NCBI RefSeq assembly: GCF_029868855.1
Contig: NZ_JARWOV010000111.1
Coordinates: 1 to 64,000, forward strand
Source of the DNA: Nocardia carnea
GTDB lineage: Bacteria; Actinomycetota; Actinomycetes; Mycobacteriales; Mycobacteriaceae
Direction: 5' to 3'
DNA length: 64,000 bases
Numbering within the stretch: position 1 is the first letter of the stretch; every line of letters starts with the position of its first letter. Shown in pieces: positions 9,765 through 20,145 of this stretch. The translations under genes were made by a program, and so were the position numbers. The notes below the pieces were generated by a model. It was not told the DNA's origin. It saw only the letters and a list, made by a program, of their open reading frames with translations, and ran no database searches.

Positions 9765-12700
9765 AACTCGACCTCTCCGGCCACCAGGGTGCGGCCGTTA
9801 TCGGTCACCCGGGCGAAATCGTCTCGGGTGCAGTAGCTGAGCCGGGCGGTCTTACCGGAGACCTCGATATCGCCGGCCACCCGGAAACCGACGGCGGCAT
9901 TGAGCCGCTGCACATCGGTGTTGCGCACATCCGGTTCGACCACCACACGACGGGCACCGGCCTCGAAGAAGGCGGTGCGCATGATGTGCAGCATGACCGC
10001 GCCGGTGAAACCGGGCAGGCGACGCTCGCTGCTGGAGACCAGCAGATGCATGCCGATATCGCCGGGTTCGTACACATAGCCGGTACCCGGCTGGGCCAGA
10101 TCGCTGGTCAGCGGGTTGTACAACTCGAAGAGGAACTGGCGTTCACCTTCGAAATACCCGATGCGCATGCCGAAGCGCGGATCCGGATCGGCGCCGGCGT
10201 CGCGGATCAGCTTCTCCACATCGGCGAGTGAGCTGTTCAGCATGTCCCAGTAGTGGGACTTGGGGTGGTTGAGCCAGCGGTGCACGGATTCCAGATCGCG
10301 GTCCACATCGATTCTGCGGGATTGGAAGTGATAGGTCGTAGCGCCGTCACCGGCCTCGGCCCGGACCTGCTCGTCGGACAGGCGCGCCACCTCGAGGAAG
10401 ATCTCGGCGACCTGCGCGGTCCGCGTGCCTTCCAGTTCGACCAGTCGTTCGGCCAGCGCCGCCAGGGTGCGACGCCGGAAGATATCGGACACCGTCAGGC
10501 GCGGCACGTCCAGCCACTGGCGAACCTGTGCAACGAACGCCGTGGCCAGCACGGAATCACCACCGAGAGCGATGAAATCGTCGGTGACCCCGATCGGGCG
10601 GGTACTCAGCAACTCGCCGAGCACGGTGACCAGCGCGGTCTCCAGCGGGGTACGGGGAGCAACCGATTCCCCCCGATCGGCGGCCGTGACCAGGGTGCCG
10701 ATCGCGGCGCGATCGTATTTGCCGTTCGAGGTCAACGGCAGCTCGTCGAGCACGGTTACGGTCCGCGGAATCATATGCGCGGGCAGCACCTCGGCGAGTG
10801 CTTCGCGGATCGCCGTTCCGTCCGGGCTGCCGGCCGTCACCGCCGCGCGCAGTTCGTTTCCGTCCGACCAGGCCACCGCGGCGGTGACGGCATCCAGCGT
10901 CAGCAGTCCGGCCTCGACCTCGCCGAGTTCCACTCGATAGCCGCGGATCTTGACCATATGGTCGGCACGGCCGAGGAAGTCGAGGAAGCCGCCGGGCAGG
11001 TAGCGCACCATATCTCCGGTGCGGTACCAGCGGATGCCGTCGTATTCCACGAACCTGTCGGCGGTGCGCTCCGGGTCGCCCCGGTAACCGTCGGCCACGC
11101 CCGCACCACCGATCCACAACTCGCCGGGGACGAGATCGGGCCGGTCCCGGCCGGTCCCATCGACCGACCGGCAGCGCACACCGTCCAGCGGGACCCCGTA
11201 GGGCACGAAAGCCGCGCCCGCGGGCACATCCCGTGCCTCGCAGATGGTCGAGTGGATCGCGGTCTCGGTGGTGCCGCCGAGACCGGCGACCCGGCAGGTC
11301 GGTAGCTGCTGCGCGACCCGGTCGAGCAGGGCGACGGCGACCTTGTCGCCGCCCATGATGATCGCCCGCAGCGACGCGGGCAGGGGCGCCAGGTCCAACA
11401 GCATGCCCAGGATCGACGGCACACAGTTGAGCACGGTGACCGCGCGGTCCCGCAGCAGCCGGGACCATTCGTCGACCTTGGTGTCCTCGTCGGCCCCCGG
11501 GACCACCACGGCGCCGCCGACGGCGAGCAAACCGAAGATGTCGAAGACGGAGAGATCGAATTCCAGCGACGAGACCAGCAGGCTGCGGTCCTCGGGACCG
11601 AGACCGTATCGCCCGGTCAGGTCGGTGAGGGTGGCGACCGCGGCGCGATGAGGTACCTCGACCCCCTTGGGCTGTCCGGTCGAGCCCGAGGTGAACAGGA
11701 TGTAGGCGAGTGCATCCGGCGAGACCGGCACCGGCTCGGCGGCCGTGGCGGTACGCGCGGTCGCCAGGGCGAGAACGCGGTTCGGCGAATCAGCCCAGCG
11801 CGCAGGCCGATCGGTGAGCACGGCGGCCGGAGTCGCGACCGCCGCGATCCGCTCTCGGCGCACCCGCGGCTGCGTGGGCGCCATCGGCACATAGGTGGCA
11901 CCGGCGGTCAGCACACCGAGCGCCGCGAGGATCTGGTCACCGCCCTTCGGCAGGTCGACGATCACGGTGTCGCCGGCGCGCACGCCCGCGGCGTGCAGGG
12001 CGCCCGCAATGCGTCGAGCCTCGGCGGCGGCTTCTGCGTGCGTCCATGTCCGGGCGTCGGTGATGATGGCGGGTGCATCCCCGCGGTGGTCGGCCGCGGC
12101 CAGGAAGTGCCCGTGCAGAGTCCCGTCGAAGAACTCGGTCGCGGGCAGTGGTCGCTCGGCCCTTCGCCGTTGCGCCCGAACCTCGTCCGGCACCGGATCG
12201 GGCGCGGCGCCGTCCCACTCCCCCGCGATCAGCAGGTCCAGCAGGCGCACATAGTAGGCGAACATCTTCTGCGCGGTCCGCAGGTCGAGATCGGAAGCGC
12301 GCACGTCCCAGTTCAGCAGCAGTCCGCCCGAGACCTCGGTGATCTGGGCGTCCAGCAGCACTTGCGGGCCCTGGGAGACGATCCAGGAGGGCTCGCCGAG
12401 TACTTCGGTGACGGCTTGCGAGAAGAGTTCGCCGAGACCCAGCGCACTGGTGAAAACCACCGGCGACACCACCGGTTCGCCGCGTCGGCGGCTGAGTTCG
12501 CGCAATACGTCCAGGCCGCCGAAACTGCCGTGCGCGGCGGCCTCGTGCATCGCGGCACGCATCTGCCCGGCCCGCTCGGCCAGGGACGCGGGGGCGCGCA
12601 GATCGGCATCGACCACGAGCGAGGAAGTGAAGTCGCCGACCACCTTGTCGACATCGGCGTGCGCCATGTCCCGGTCGAACAGCGGGACGGTGAGCAGGAA

Positions 12701-13765
12701 GCGCGGGGTAGCCGAGTACGCGCCGACGGCCTCCGCGAAAACGGCCGCCACCGCGGCCGCGGGTGTCACGCCACGGCGATGCGCGTGTTCCTCCAGGCGG
12801 CGCCGGTCGTCGGCATCGATGGTGTGATGCAGCCGCACGGTGGCGGGGTCACGGTCGGTCCGGTCCGCGTTCACCGGTAGTTCCGGGGGGCCCGGCAGAT
12901 CGGCGATCTTCCGCTGCCACCAGGCGATATCCTCGGCGCGGGCGGTACGGGCAGCGCGCTGCGCCGACAGCTCCGGGAAGGTCACGCCCAGCTCCGGCAG
13001 TTCCTCGCCCCGGTAGAGACGGGCCAGATCGTCGACGAGCACCCGGTAGCTCATGGCATCGGCGGCGATCATGTCCACATCCAGGTGCACCCGCGAACCG
13101 CCGTCTGGGAGCCGGGTCAGTTCGACGCGCAGCACCTCGCCGTCCTCGATCGCCAGCGCGCGGTGCGTACCCTCGCTCCGGCGGCGTTCCAGGATCCCGG
13201 CGGCGTTCTGCGGAGTTTCCGACCGCAGATCGTGTACCGCAACAACATCCGCGGACTGGCCGATGATCTGCCGCCCGTCGGGCAGCACCCGCAGCCGCAG
13301 CATGGGATGACGCGCCACCAATGCTGCCGCGGCCGTCCGGAAACGTCCGGGATCGAGCTCGCGGCCATCGAACTCCACGTAGAGGTGTGCGGCCACACCA
13401 CCGTAGGCGAGGCCGTGGGAGCGACCTATCCAATACGCGTGCTGCATCGGCGCCAAGGGGAAGGGCTGCTCGATATCGATTTCGACGGCGGGATCGTGGG
13501 CAGAGCCGCGCTGATCCGGATCGTCGCCGGATCGCAAGAGCTCCGACCACGCACCGATCGTCGGCGCTGCGGCGAGCCGGGCGAAGTCGATATCCAGTCC
13601 CCGCTTACGCCACTGGCCGGCCAGGCGCATCATGCGCAGCGAGTCCAGACCCTGGGCGATCAGGTCGGTGTCCAGCTCGAGAGACTCCGGTGAAATATCC
13701 AGGATCGCTCCCACTTCTGCCCGGATATCGATATCCGCACCCGTCTCGGGACGAGCAACCACCAT
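9761..13765 (-). CDS. NRPS: aryl carrier-cyclisation-adenylation-carrier fused to siderophore N-acyltransferase
   Basis: A 1334-residue multidomain enzyme. Domains in order: aryl carrier (about 10-85, Ser42 in QGLDSLRM); heterocyclisation domain (about 98-520) with the Cy motif DMIAAD at 231-236; adenylation domain (about 540-1020, [12 protein letters not shown]); carrier (about 1040-1110, ALGGDSVLA); and a C-terminal GNAT domain of the IucB/MbtK type (about 1125-1334). The adenylation pocket reads approximately D-L-F-N-I-G-L-I-H-K, closest to threonine codes. It should load salicylate on the aryl carrier and build a hydroxyphenyl-(methyl)oxazoline, while the GNAT acylates a hydroxylamine. 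ATG 13765 is chosen over a TTG at 13780 because the latter sits inside the ribosome binding site GAGAGG. No thioesterase is present. Confidence 0.92.
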   Translation of the reverse strand: MVVARPETGADIDIRAEVGAILDISPESLELDTDLIAQGLDSLRMMRLAGQWRKRGLDIDFARLAAAPTIGAWSELLRSGDDPDQRGSAHDPAVEIDIEQPFPLAPMQHAYWIGRSHGLAYGGVAAHLYVEFDGRELDPGRFRTAAAALVARHPMLRLRVLPDGRQIIGQSADVVAVHDLRSETPQNAAGILERRRSEGTHRALAIEDGEVLRVELTRLPDGGSRVHLDVDMIAADAMSYRVLVDDLARLYRGEELPELGVTFPELSAQRAARTARAEDIAWWQRKIADLPGPPELPVNADRTDRDPATVRLHHTIDADDRRRLEEHAHRRGVTPAAAVAAVFAEAVGAYSATPRFLLTVPLFDRDMAHADVDKVVGDFTSSLVVDADLRAPASLAERAGQMRAAMHEAAAHGSFGGLDVLRELSRRRGEPVVSPVVFTSALGLGELFSQAVTEVLGEPSWIVSQGPQVLLDAQITEVSGGLLLNWDVRASDLDLRTAQKMFAYYVRLLDLLIAGEWDGAAPDPVPDEVRAQRRRAERPLPATEFFDGTLHGHFLAAADHRGDAPAIITDARTWTHAEAAAEARRIAGALHAAGVRAGDTVIVDLPKGGDQILAALGVLTAGATYVPMAPTQPRVRRERIAAVATPAAVLTDRPARWADSPNRVLALATARTATAAEPVPVSPDALAYILFTSGSTGQPKGVEVPHRAAVATLTDLTGRYGLGPEDRSLLVSSLEFDLSVFDIFGLLAVGGAVVVPGADEDTKVDEWSRLLRDRAVTVLNCVPSILGMLLDLAPLPASLRAIIMGGDKVAVALLDRVAQQLPTCRVAGLGGTTETAIHSTICEARDVPAGAAFVPYGVPLDGVRCRSVDGTGRDRPDLVPGELWIGGAGVADGYRGDPERTADRFVEYDGIRWYRTGDMVRYLPGGFLDFLGRADHMVKIRGYRVELGEVEAGLLTLDAVTAAVAWSDGNELRAAVTAGSPDGTAIREALAEVLPAHMIPRTVTVLDELPLTSNGKYDRAAIGTLVTAADRGESVAPRTPLETALVTVLGELLSTRPIGVTDDFIALGGDSVLATAFVAQVRQWLDVPRLTVSDIFRRRTLAALAERLVELEGTRTAQVAEIFLEVARLSDEQVRAEAGDGATTYHFQSRRIDVDRDLESVHRWLNHPKSHYWDMLNSSLADVEKLIRDAGADPDPRFGMRIGYFEGERQFLFELYNPLTSDLAQPGTGYVYEPGDIGMHLLVSSSERRLPGFTGAVMLHIMRTAFFEAGARRVVVEPDVRNTDVQRLNAAVGFRVAGDIEVSGKTARLSYCTRDDFARVTDNGRTLVAGEVEL

Positions 13766-13816
13766 GGGAACGCCTCTCAAAGATCAACAACTTGCAAATT
13801 AGCTTACCCTAATAAT

Positions 13817-13835
13817 TTAGGACAGGCTAACCTAT
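13817..13835 (-). promoter_or_regulatory. IdeR/DtxR-type iron box before the NRPS operon
   Basis: TTAGGACAGGCTAACCTAT matches 16 of 19 positions of the IdeR consensus TTAGGTTAGGCTAACCTAA. It lies 52 bp before the NRPS start, where a repressor would cover the promoter. A weaker, overlapping half-match begins at 13799 (TTAGCTTACCCTAATAATT). Iron-replete repression of the leftward siderophore operon is the expected effect. Confidence 0.8.
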
Positions 13836-13916
13836 CTTTGAAAGAGCTGGGTGTTGCGTGAAAACCGCTGCGCCGCAGCGCAACAACGGCCTCACATGCG
13901 ACAAGGCAATTAGAAT

Positions 13917-13935
13917 GAAGTGCAGCCTAACCTAA
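13917..13935 (-). promoter_or_regulatory. Second, weaker IdeR-like box
   Basis: GAAGTGCAGCCTAACCTAA keeps the conserved right half GCCTAACCTAA and matches about 12-13 of 19 consensus positions. It is 82 bp further from the NRPS start than the strong box, a spacing compatible with two IdeR sites acting on one promoter region. Confidence 0.5.
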
Positions 13936-13942
13936 TTTCTAC

Positions 13943-13978
13943 TTCGGCGCGGTCGCTCACTGCTACCCTCGCGCCGAA
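13943..13978. terminator. Hairpin downstream of irtB (9-bp stem)
   Basis: Arms TTCGGCGCG (13943-13951) and CGCGCCGAA (13970-13978) are perfectly complementary with an 18-base loop. It sits between irtB and the NRPS promoter boxes, and with the hairpin at 13985-14012 it probably ends irtB transcription. Confidence 0.45.
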
Positions 13979-13984
13979 CAGAAC

Positions 13985-14012
13985 GGGGCACCCGCCTACC
14001 GACGGATGCCCC
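13985..14012 (-). terminator. Probable irtB terminator hairpin
   Basis: GGGGCA (13985-13990) pairs with TGCCCC (14007-14012), and the stem is extended inward by CCG/CGG across one mismatch. It starts 25 bp past the irtB stop. No T-run is visible, which is common for high-GC actinomycete terminators. Confidence 0.55.
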
Positions 14013-14036
14013 GCCCGATGAAGACAGATCCTGCGG

Positions 14037-15791
14037 TCAGCGCGAGCCCACCGTCGCGGGGTCTGCACTGATCCGCCACCCGGCAGCCTCGTGTTGCTGC
14101 GCCCAGAACTCGGCGAAACGACCATTGGCAGCGCGCAATTCCTCGACTGTGCCGTCCTCGGCGATCCGGCCCTCATCCAGGAACAGCACCCGGTCCGCGC
14201 CCGCGATGGTGGCGAGCCGATGCGTCACCACCACACGCGTCCGCTGCTGCGGGTCGCCGGTGATGGCGGCCACCACCGCGGCCTCGTTCTCCGCGTCGAG
14301 CGCACTGGTGCCCTCGTCCACGAGCAACACCGAAGACGGCTTCAGCAGTGCCCGCGCAATCGACACCCGCTGACGTTCGCCGCCCGACAACGCGGCACCC
14401 GCCTCCCCGACCATGGTGTCCAGCCCGTCCGGCAGCCGCTTCGCGAACTCGTCGACCCGGGCCAGGCGCAACGCCTGCGCCAACCGTTCCGGATCGGTCT
14501 CCGGGACGCCCGCCAGGACGTTCTCCCGGATGGTGCCGGCGAACAGATACGGTTGCTGGAATACCATGCCGGCCACTGCCGGACGGTCCGCGGCATCGAG
14601 AGCACCGCGGTCCACACCGGCAACGGTGACGCTGCCGGACGTGGGCGCTTCCAAGCCCGATATCAGTGCGAGCAGTGTGCTCTTACCGGACCCCGACGGC
14701 CCGACCACCGCCGTCACCTTGCCGGCTTCGAATTCGATATCGAGATCATCCAGCACCGGTTCGGCGCCATACGCGAAGGACACAGTGCGCAACGCCACCG
14801 AGGCGGGCTCATCGGCGTCGTGCACCGCCGTGCGGTTTCGCTCCGGTTCGGGCACCTCTACGACGGTGCGGATATCGCGCAGTGCACCACGACTGGTTTC
14901 CAGCGCAGTCGCGAGATCACCGAACGCGGCGAACGGTTCCAGGAACCGCACGACCACCACGATCAGCGCGACGGCCTCGGGAATCCCGATGGTGCCCGAC
15001 ACCGCCAGCCATGCGACGGTTCCCGCCATCACCAGGAGGGCGATCTGGCCGGCCAGACCGAACAGCACCTGCCCCGGAATATTCAACAGCAGCAACCGGG
15101 TCGTCGCACCGTGCTGGGCGGACAGTGCCGCACCGGTCTCATTGCGTGCCGGCTCGACACGCCGCGCCGCACGCAACGCGGCCTGAGTGCGAGCGAACTC
15201 GAGAATGCGCTCGGTGAGCACGCTGTTGGCTTCCCTGGACACTGTGGTCGCCCGCCGGGTGAGCAGGTTGGTCAGCCAGAGCGAACCCAGCATCAACGGC
15301 AGTGCGAGTAGCGCGACCAGGCCCAGCTGCCACGCGACCGGCATCAGCGCGACGGCGATCGCGACCGGTAGCGCGACAGCTTGGAACAGCGGCGTCACCA
15401 GGTATCCCACCAGGCCCACGAGGTCCGGGCCGGTGGTGGCGATCGCGCGCCGTGTGATTGCCGAGTTGTCCTCGGTGAACCAGCGCAGCGGAATTCGCGC
15501 CACCTGCGCAGATACCGACCGCTGGGCATTGTCGAGTAGATGGAATCCCAGATCGAAACCGATCCGCGAGGTGATCGTGTCCACGATCCAGCCGGCGGCG
15601 ACGACGAGGGTCGATACCCCCACCCACCGCCACGCATCGGCCGGGGTGTCCCCGAACAGTTCCGTGACCAGCGGCACCACCAGGACCACGGCGATCGCCC
15701 GCAGGATCACCGAAACGATCAGCAGACCGAGATATCCGGTGGTCCGGCTGCGCTGCTCGGCCGGCAGCAGGCTCATCATGGTGCGGATCAT
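14037..15791 (-). CDS. irtB: Siderophore ABC importer, membrane-ATPase half (IrtB-like)
   Basis: A 584-residue half-transporter: an exporter-fold transmembrane domain (residues about 1-300) followed by an ATPase domain with Walker [10 protein letters not shown], signature LSGGERQRV and Walker [13 protein letters not shown]. The start [10 protein letters not shown] was chosen because it matches mycobacterial IrtB starts and because ATG 15791 overlaps the irtA stop (ATGA). In Mycobacterium, IrtB forms a heterodimer with IrtA that imports Fe-carboxymycobactin/mycobactin despite an exporter-like fold. Gene order irtA-irtB and the neighbouring siderophore genes support the same role here, in the cytoplasmic membrane. 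Confidence 0.92.
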   Translation of the reverse strand: MIRTMMSLLPAEQRSRTTGYLGLLIVSVILRAIAVVLVVPLVTELFGDTPADAWRWVGVSTLVVAAGWIVDTITSRIGFDLGFHLLDNAQRSVSAQVARIPLRWFTEDNSAITRRAIATTGPDLVGLVGYLVTPLFQAVALPVAIAVALMPVAWQLGLVALLALPLMLGSLWLTNLLTRRATTVSREANSVLTERILEFARTQAALRAARRVEPARNETGAALSAQHGATTRLLLLNIPGQVLFGLAGQIALLVMAGTVAWLAVSGTIGIPEAVALIVVVVRFLEPFAAFGDLATALETSRGALRDIRTVVEVPEPERNRTAVHDADEPASVALRTVSFAYGAEPVLDDLDIEFEAGKVTAVVGPSGSGKSTLLALISGLEAPTSGSVTVAGVDRGALDAADRPAVAGMVFQQPYLFAGTIRENVLAGVPETDPERLAQALRLARVDEFAKRLPDGLDTMVGEAGAALSGGERQRVSIARALLKPSSVLLVDEGTSALDAENEAAVVAAITGDPQQRTRVVVTHRLATIAGADRVLFLDEGRIAEDGTVEELRAANGRFAEFWAQQHEAAGWRISADPATVGSR

Positions 15792-18475
15792 CGGGCGATC
15801 TCCTTCACATCGGCGCCGGCATTCCACAGCTGCCGGTAGCGGCCCTCGGCGGCGAGGAGTTCGGTGTGCGTCCCGGATTCGGCGATCCGGCCACCTTCCA
15901 GGACCACGATCCGATCGACTTCGGTGATCGTGCGCAGCCGGTGCGCGATAACCAGCACCGTCCGCCCGATGGTCAGCCGGTTGAGCGCCTGCTGAACGAG
16001 ATACTCGGACTCCGGGTCGGCATACGCGGTCGCCTCGTCCAGCACCAGCACCTGGGTGTCGGCCAGCAGCGCCCGAGCAATGGTGAGCCGCTGCCGTTCA
16101 CCGCCGGACATTGTGCTGTCGGCACCCAGCATCGTGTCGTATCCCCGCGGCAACCGCAGGATTCTGTCGTGGATCTGTGCGTCGCGCGCGGCACGCTCGA
16201 TCGCGTCATCGGACGCATCCGGTACCGCCAGGGCGATATTCTCCCGCACCGTACCGCGTACCAGCTGGGTGTCCTGGAAAACGAAGCCGACCTGCGCGTA
16301 CAGCTCATCCGGCGGCAGTGTCGCGATATCGCGGCCACCCACCCGGATCGCACCGGAACCCACGTCGTAGAAGCGGGCCAACAGTGCGGCCAGAGTGGAC
16401 TTTCCGGCGCCGGAGGAACCGACGAGCGCGGTGACCGTGCCGGGTTCCAGCGTGAGCGAGATGTTCTCGACCACCGGCGCTCCCGGGCGATAGCCGAAGG
16501 TCACCTCGTCGAACACCACCCGGCCCGGCTCGTCTGCCGGACCCGCCGGCCCGGATCGCACCTCGAGCTCGTCGGTGTCCAAGACGACCTGGATCTTCTG
16601 CGCCGCCTCCCGGCCCTCCCGCAAGCCCATCATTCCGTAGCCGATGCCGAGCAGGCGCGAGCCGAATGTGGTGCCCAGGAACAGGAACGGCAACAGATCC
16701 ACCGGATCCATGCCGTCCGCGACTATCAGCGCGGTTCCCGCCACCAGGATCAGCCACAGGAATGTGACCGGCCGGGTGATCAGGTCCATCGCCGACTTCT
16801 TGCCGACGAACGGCCGCTGCCAGCCGTCCAGGAACGCGATGTACTGATCCAGGCTCCGCCGGAACGGCGAAGCGGCCGAACCACCGAACACCCGGATCAC
16901 CGGCTGGCCGTCCATATAGGAGGTCGCCTCGCGCTTCATCCGTTCGCTCCAGCGCTGCGCCTGCATCGTCTTCGGCCCCGATGTCGCCATCATCGTCATC
17001 ATCGTGAATATGTAGGCCAGGATCGGTATCAGCAGCACCAGACCCATTCGCCAGTCCACGAAGAACAGGTAGACCAGCACTGCGAGAGGCGCCACCACCG
17101 CGGCCACCGCATCGACCACCGCATGCGTGATCAGATAGTGCAGCGACAGCGTGTCACCGTTGATCAGCTTGTCCACCTGGCCCGAACTGCGCGCGGTGAA
17201 CCAGCCCAGCGGCAGCTTCGCCAGTTTGCCCAGCAACCGGCCGCGCAGATCACGACTGAACCGCGCGTCGACCGAATGCAGCCACAGTTGCAGCGCCGAT
17301 TCCAGCAATGTGCCCAGACCGAACAGCCCGAGCGCCCACAGGCCGAGCCGCCACAGCGTGTCGCTTCCACTGCCCGCGAGCAGTTCCCACGCCAGTTCCA
17401 CCAGCAGTACATAAGGCGCCAGTTGGATCAGCGTAACGAAGAATTGCAGGATCCCCGCCACGTACAGCTTCGGTTTGACGTCGGCGAACAAGCGGCTGCC
17501 CGCCTGGGAGCGCCATCTCCCGGTCCGGACGGATCGCGCGGGCTGCGCCGAGCCGTCCACGGCAACCTGCGCCGCCGGGACCGCACCGGGTGCCGATTCG
17601 ACGCCGGCAGCCGCCGGCACCGCCTCTGCGGGCGCCTTCGACACGGCACTGTCCGAAGCATTGCCGAGGGCCGTACTCTCCGCTGTTCCGGCCGGGAGAC
17701 CGGCGGCCGCCGCGGCACGTTCTTCGGCGCCGCGCTCTTTGCCCATCGCCCGGCCGTGCACCCAGTACGCCTGCGCGTACACATCGGTCTTGGGAAAACC
17801 GAATTCCTTCACCCGCGCCCGGAGGTGCTTGAGGGCCTTCGATTCCGGCCCCATCCAGGCGTACCAGTTCGACCAGTCCCGCACTTCCAGGGCTGCCGCC
17901 AGGGCCTCCTCCGAGGTCCGCGGGACCCAGTGCACCCGCGCCAGCGGGTGGTGGACCAGCGGGATCAGCAGATCGTCGTCGTGATGCTGTTCCAGGTAGA
18001 CCTCGACGGCCACCTGATGCGGTACCGCCGCCAGGATCGTATTGATCGCCGGAACAGAGGCCGAGTCACCGATCAGCAGATAGCCGGCCGGTGGATCATC
18101 CGACACCGAGAATCCTCGCGACCCGAACGAGGTCACCTCGATGGTCTCACCGCCGGTGACGTTCACCGCCCACGCCGAGGCCGGCCCCGCGGGCTCGTGC
18201 AGGACGAAATCCACCGCGAACCGGCCGGGTGAATCCGGGTCGACTTCCGCGATCGTGTATCCGCGCTGGAACTCCGCGTCCGAACCCTTGTTGTCGGGAA
18301 ACCACATCCGCAGCCACGCCGTCGGTTCGACATCGATATCCGCCAACAATGTCGGCGCATTCAGCCAGACCCGGCGCATCCGCGGTGTCAATTGCTCCGC
18401 ACCCGAGACGGTGGCGGTGTGGTACTGAACGCCGAAGGCATTCAGTACCACACCTTGAAATCCTCTACGCGCCAT
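15788..18475 (-). CDS. irtA: Siderophore ABC importer with N-terminal ferric-siderophore-reductase domain (IrtA-like)
   Basis: An 895-residue fusion. Residues about 1-270 form a FAD-binding siderophore-interacting (SIP) domain that starts [16 protein letters not shown] and contains [12 protein letters not shown] and [12 protein letters not shown]. An Ala-rich linker is followed by an exporter-type membrane domain and an ATPase with Walker [10 protein letters not shown], signature MSGGERQRL and Walker [16 protein letters not shown]. This layout is diagnostic of IrtA, which both transports and reduces the ferric siderophore. ATG 18475 gives the IrtA-like N-terminus; an upstream in-frame start at 18601 adds unrelated sequence. 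It is transcribed divergently from the salicylate synthase, from an iron-box-containing region. Confidence 0.94.
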   Translation of the reverse strand: MARRGFQGVVLNAFGVQYHTATVSGAEQLTPRMRRVWLNAPTLLADIDVEPTAWLRMWFPDNKGSDAEFQRGYTIAEVDPDSPGRFAVDFVLHEPAGPASAWAVNVTGGETIEVTSFGSRGFSVSDDPPAGYLLIGDSASVPAINTILAAVPHQVAVEVYLEQHHDDDLLIPLVHHPLARVHWVPRTSEEALAAALEVRDWSNWYAWMGPESKALKHLRARVKEFGFPKTDVYAQAYWVHGRAMGKERGAEERAAAAAGLPAGTAESTALGNASDSAVSKAPAEAVPAAAGVESAPGAVPAAQVAVDGSAQPARSVRTGRWRSQAGSRLFADVKPKLYVAGILQFFVTLIQLAPYVLLVELAWELLAGSGSDTLWRLGLWALGLFGLGTLLESALQLWLHSVDARFSRDLRGRLLGKLAKLPLGWFTARSSGQVDKLINGDTLSLHYLITHAVVDAVAAVVAPLAVLVYLFFVDWRMGLVLLIPILAYIFTMMTMMATSGPKTMQAQRWSERMKREATSYMDGQPVIRVFGGSAASPFRRSLDQYIAFLDGWQRPFVGKKSAMDLITRPVTFLWLILVAGTALIVADGMDPVDLLPFLFLGTTFGSRLLGIGYGMMGLREGREAAQKIQVVLDTDELEVRSGPAGPADEPGRVVFDEVTFGYRPGAPVVENISLTLEPGTVTALVGSSGAGKSTLAALLARFYDVGSGAIRVGGRDIATLPPDELYAQVGFVFQDTQLVRGTVRENIALAVPDASDDAIERAARDAQIHDRILRLPRGYDTMLGADSTMSGGERQRLTIARALLADTQVLVLDEATAYADPESEYLVQQALNRLTIGRTVLVIAHRLRTITEVDRIVVLEGGRIAESGTHTELLAAEGRYRQLWNAGADVKEIAR

Positions 18476-18602
18476 TGCGGTGTGTGTCCTCCGATACCAG
18501 ACTCGATGACCGTCGCGGTCACCGCCGAACAACACGGCGCACGAGTCGGGCGCACCGGCCGTACGCCGCCTTCCGTCTCCCGGCCGGGACACGTTCGACA
18601 AC

Positions 18603-18621
18603 TTTGGTTAGCCTACACATA
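18603..18621. promoter_or_regulatory. IdeR-like half-box in the irtA-mbtI divergent region
   Basis: TTTGGTTAGCCTACACATA preserves the core GGTTAGCCTA and matches about 13 of 19 IdeR consensus positions. It is 128 bp before the irtA ATG, so it probably belongs to the leftward irtAB promoter. Confidence 0.5.
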
Positions 18622-18691
18622 CCCGCGGCGCCGGAACAGATCCGAAGCAGCAGCCCTTTCGTACTGCACAGCAAGGCATACTCGATTGAAG

Positions 18692-18710
18692 TAAGGCTAT
18701 GCTAGCCTAA
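18692..18710. promoter_or_regulatory. IdeR-type iron box before salicylate synthase
   Basis: TAAGGCTATGCTAGCCTAA matches 15 of 19 positions of the IdeR consensus. It lies 34 bp before the salicylate synthase start, over the expected promoter, and would couple salicylate supply to iron starvation. Confidence 0.75.
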
Positions 18711-18744
18711 CTTTCCGCAGTCGGGCATGAACCTTGGAGGACCG

Positions 18745-20058
18745 TTGTCGATCACGGATGAGCGCTCGCAGGCGGGCTATGTGACCGATCCGGTGGCGGC
18801 GGTGGCAGGGTTGGCGGGGGCCGACCTGTTCGGCGAATACGTGGTGTACGAACGCCCGGGCGAGTGGGTGTTCGCGGCCGATCCGATCGGCACTGTCGAA
18901 CTGGGCGTCGAGGATCTACGCGTCGAATGGGATGGGCGCAGCAGCACCCGCCGGTGGACCGGCAGGCCCGCAAGCGCCCTCGATGTGGCGCTCCGCGCAT
19001 TACCGGTGGATGGACGGAACATCTACGGCTGGATCGGGTTCGAATTCTGCGCCTGGGCGCTGGAGGCCACCGCACATGTGGCAACGCCCACGACACTGGC
19101 GCATCTGATGATTCCACGTATCGAGGTCCGGATCGCGACGTCCGGAATCCGGATCTCCGGTGCGACACCCGCCGAGACCCGGGCGATCCACGATCTCGTC
19201 GCCGCCGCGCAGGACAGTGTGCCGCCGCTGCCGCATCCGACCGATATCCGCAGCGATCGGACCGGCTACCGCGAACGAGTGGCCGAGGCGGCCGCGGAAA
19301 TCCGGAAAGGCCGCTACCGGAAGGTAATACTGTCGCGGAAGGTCGAGCTACCCTTCATGGTCGACATACCGGCCACCTACCGGCTCGGCCGCGCACACAA
19401 CACCCCCGCTCGATCTTTTCTGCTGCGGCTGGGTGGGCTCGCGGCGGCGGGATTCAGCCCGGAATTGGTCGTTTCGGTCGACGACGGCCGCGTGATCACC
19501 ACCAAACCGGTGGCAGGCACCCGGCGCTTCGGCCGCAGCCACGCGGCCGATCTCGCCGCGCGCGCGGATCTGCTCGGCGATCCCAAAGAGATCGCCGAAC
19601 ACGCGATGTCGGTGAACACCTCTTTCACCGAGATCAGCGCGATCGCCGCACCCGGCACACCGGCCATCATCGATTTCATGACAGTGCGCGAACGCGGCAG
19701 TGTCCAGCACCTCACCTCCACCGTCCGCGGCCTGCTCACCGCCGACCGCACCGGCTGGGACGCCCTGGAAGCCCTGTTCCCGGCGGTCACCGCCGCGGGT
19801 ATCCCGAAACGCGAAGGCGTCGATGCCATCTTCCGGCTCGACCGCGATCCGCGCGGATTGTATTCCGGTGCGGTGCTCAATATTTCACCCTCCGGCTCAC
19901 TGGAGGCCACGCTGGTACTCCGTGCGGTCTACCAAACCGTCCACGGCGCCTGGCTGCGCGCCGGGGCGGGGATCATCGAACAGTCCACACCCGAGCGCGA
20001 ATTCGAGGAGACCTGCGAGAAACTCGAAAGTATCGCACCATACGTCGTCGCGGCATAA
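18745..20058 (+). CDS. mbtI: Salicylate synthase (MbtI-like, chorismate-utilising)
   Basis: A 437-residue chorismate-binding enzyme close to MbtI/Irp9 in length. Visible active-site regions are GRYRKVILSRKV (the family's general-base Lys), EHAMSVNTSF, PRGLYSGAV and the metal-binding C-terminal GAGIIEQSTPEREFEE. It converts chorismate to salicylate via isochorismate, giving the aryl cap for the siderophore. An ATG at 18727 would extend the protein by six residues, but a strong ribosome binding site (GGAGG, 18736-18740) lies inside that extension, so TTG 18745 is preferred. It is transcribed divergently from irtA with an IdeR box between them. Confidence 0.92.
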   Translation: MSITDERSQAGYVTDPVAAVAGLAGADLFGEYVVYERPGEWVFAADPIGTVELGVEDLRVEWDGRSSTRRWTGRPASALDVALRALPVDGRNIYGWIGFEFCAWALEATAHVATPTTLAHLMIPRIEVRIATSGIRISGATPAETRAIHDLVAAAQDSVPPLPHPTDIRSDRTGYRERVAEAAAEIRKGRYRKVILSRKVELPFMVDIPATYRLGRAHNTPARSFLLRLGGLAAAGFSPELVVSVDDGRVITTKPVAGTRRFGRSHAADLAARADLLGDPKEIAEHAMSVNTSFTEISAIAAPGTPAIIDFMTVRERGSVQHLTSTVRGLLTADRTGWDALEALFPAVTAAGIPKREGVDAIFRLDRDPRGLYSGAVLNISPSGSLEATLVLRAVYQTVHGAWLRAGAGIIEQSTPEREFEETCEKLESIAPYVVAA

Positions 20059-20145
20059 CCGAGCGACGGCACCGAACCGGCGCTCACCTGCCGGTCACGG
20101 AATCCCGTACCCGATCGGCTGCGCCGGCCCGATATACCTCGTTCG

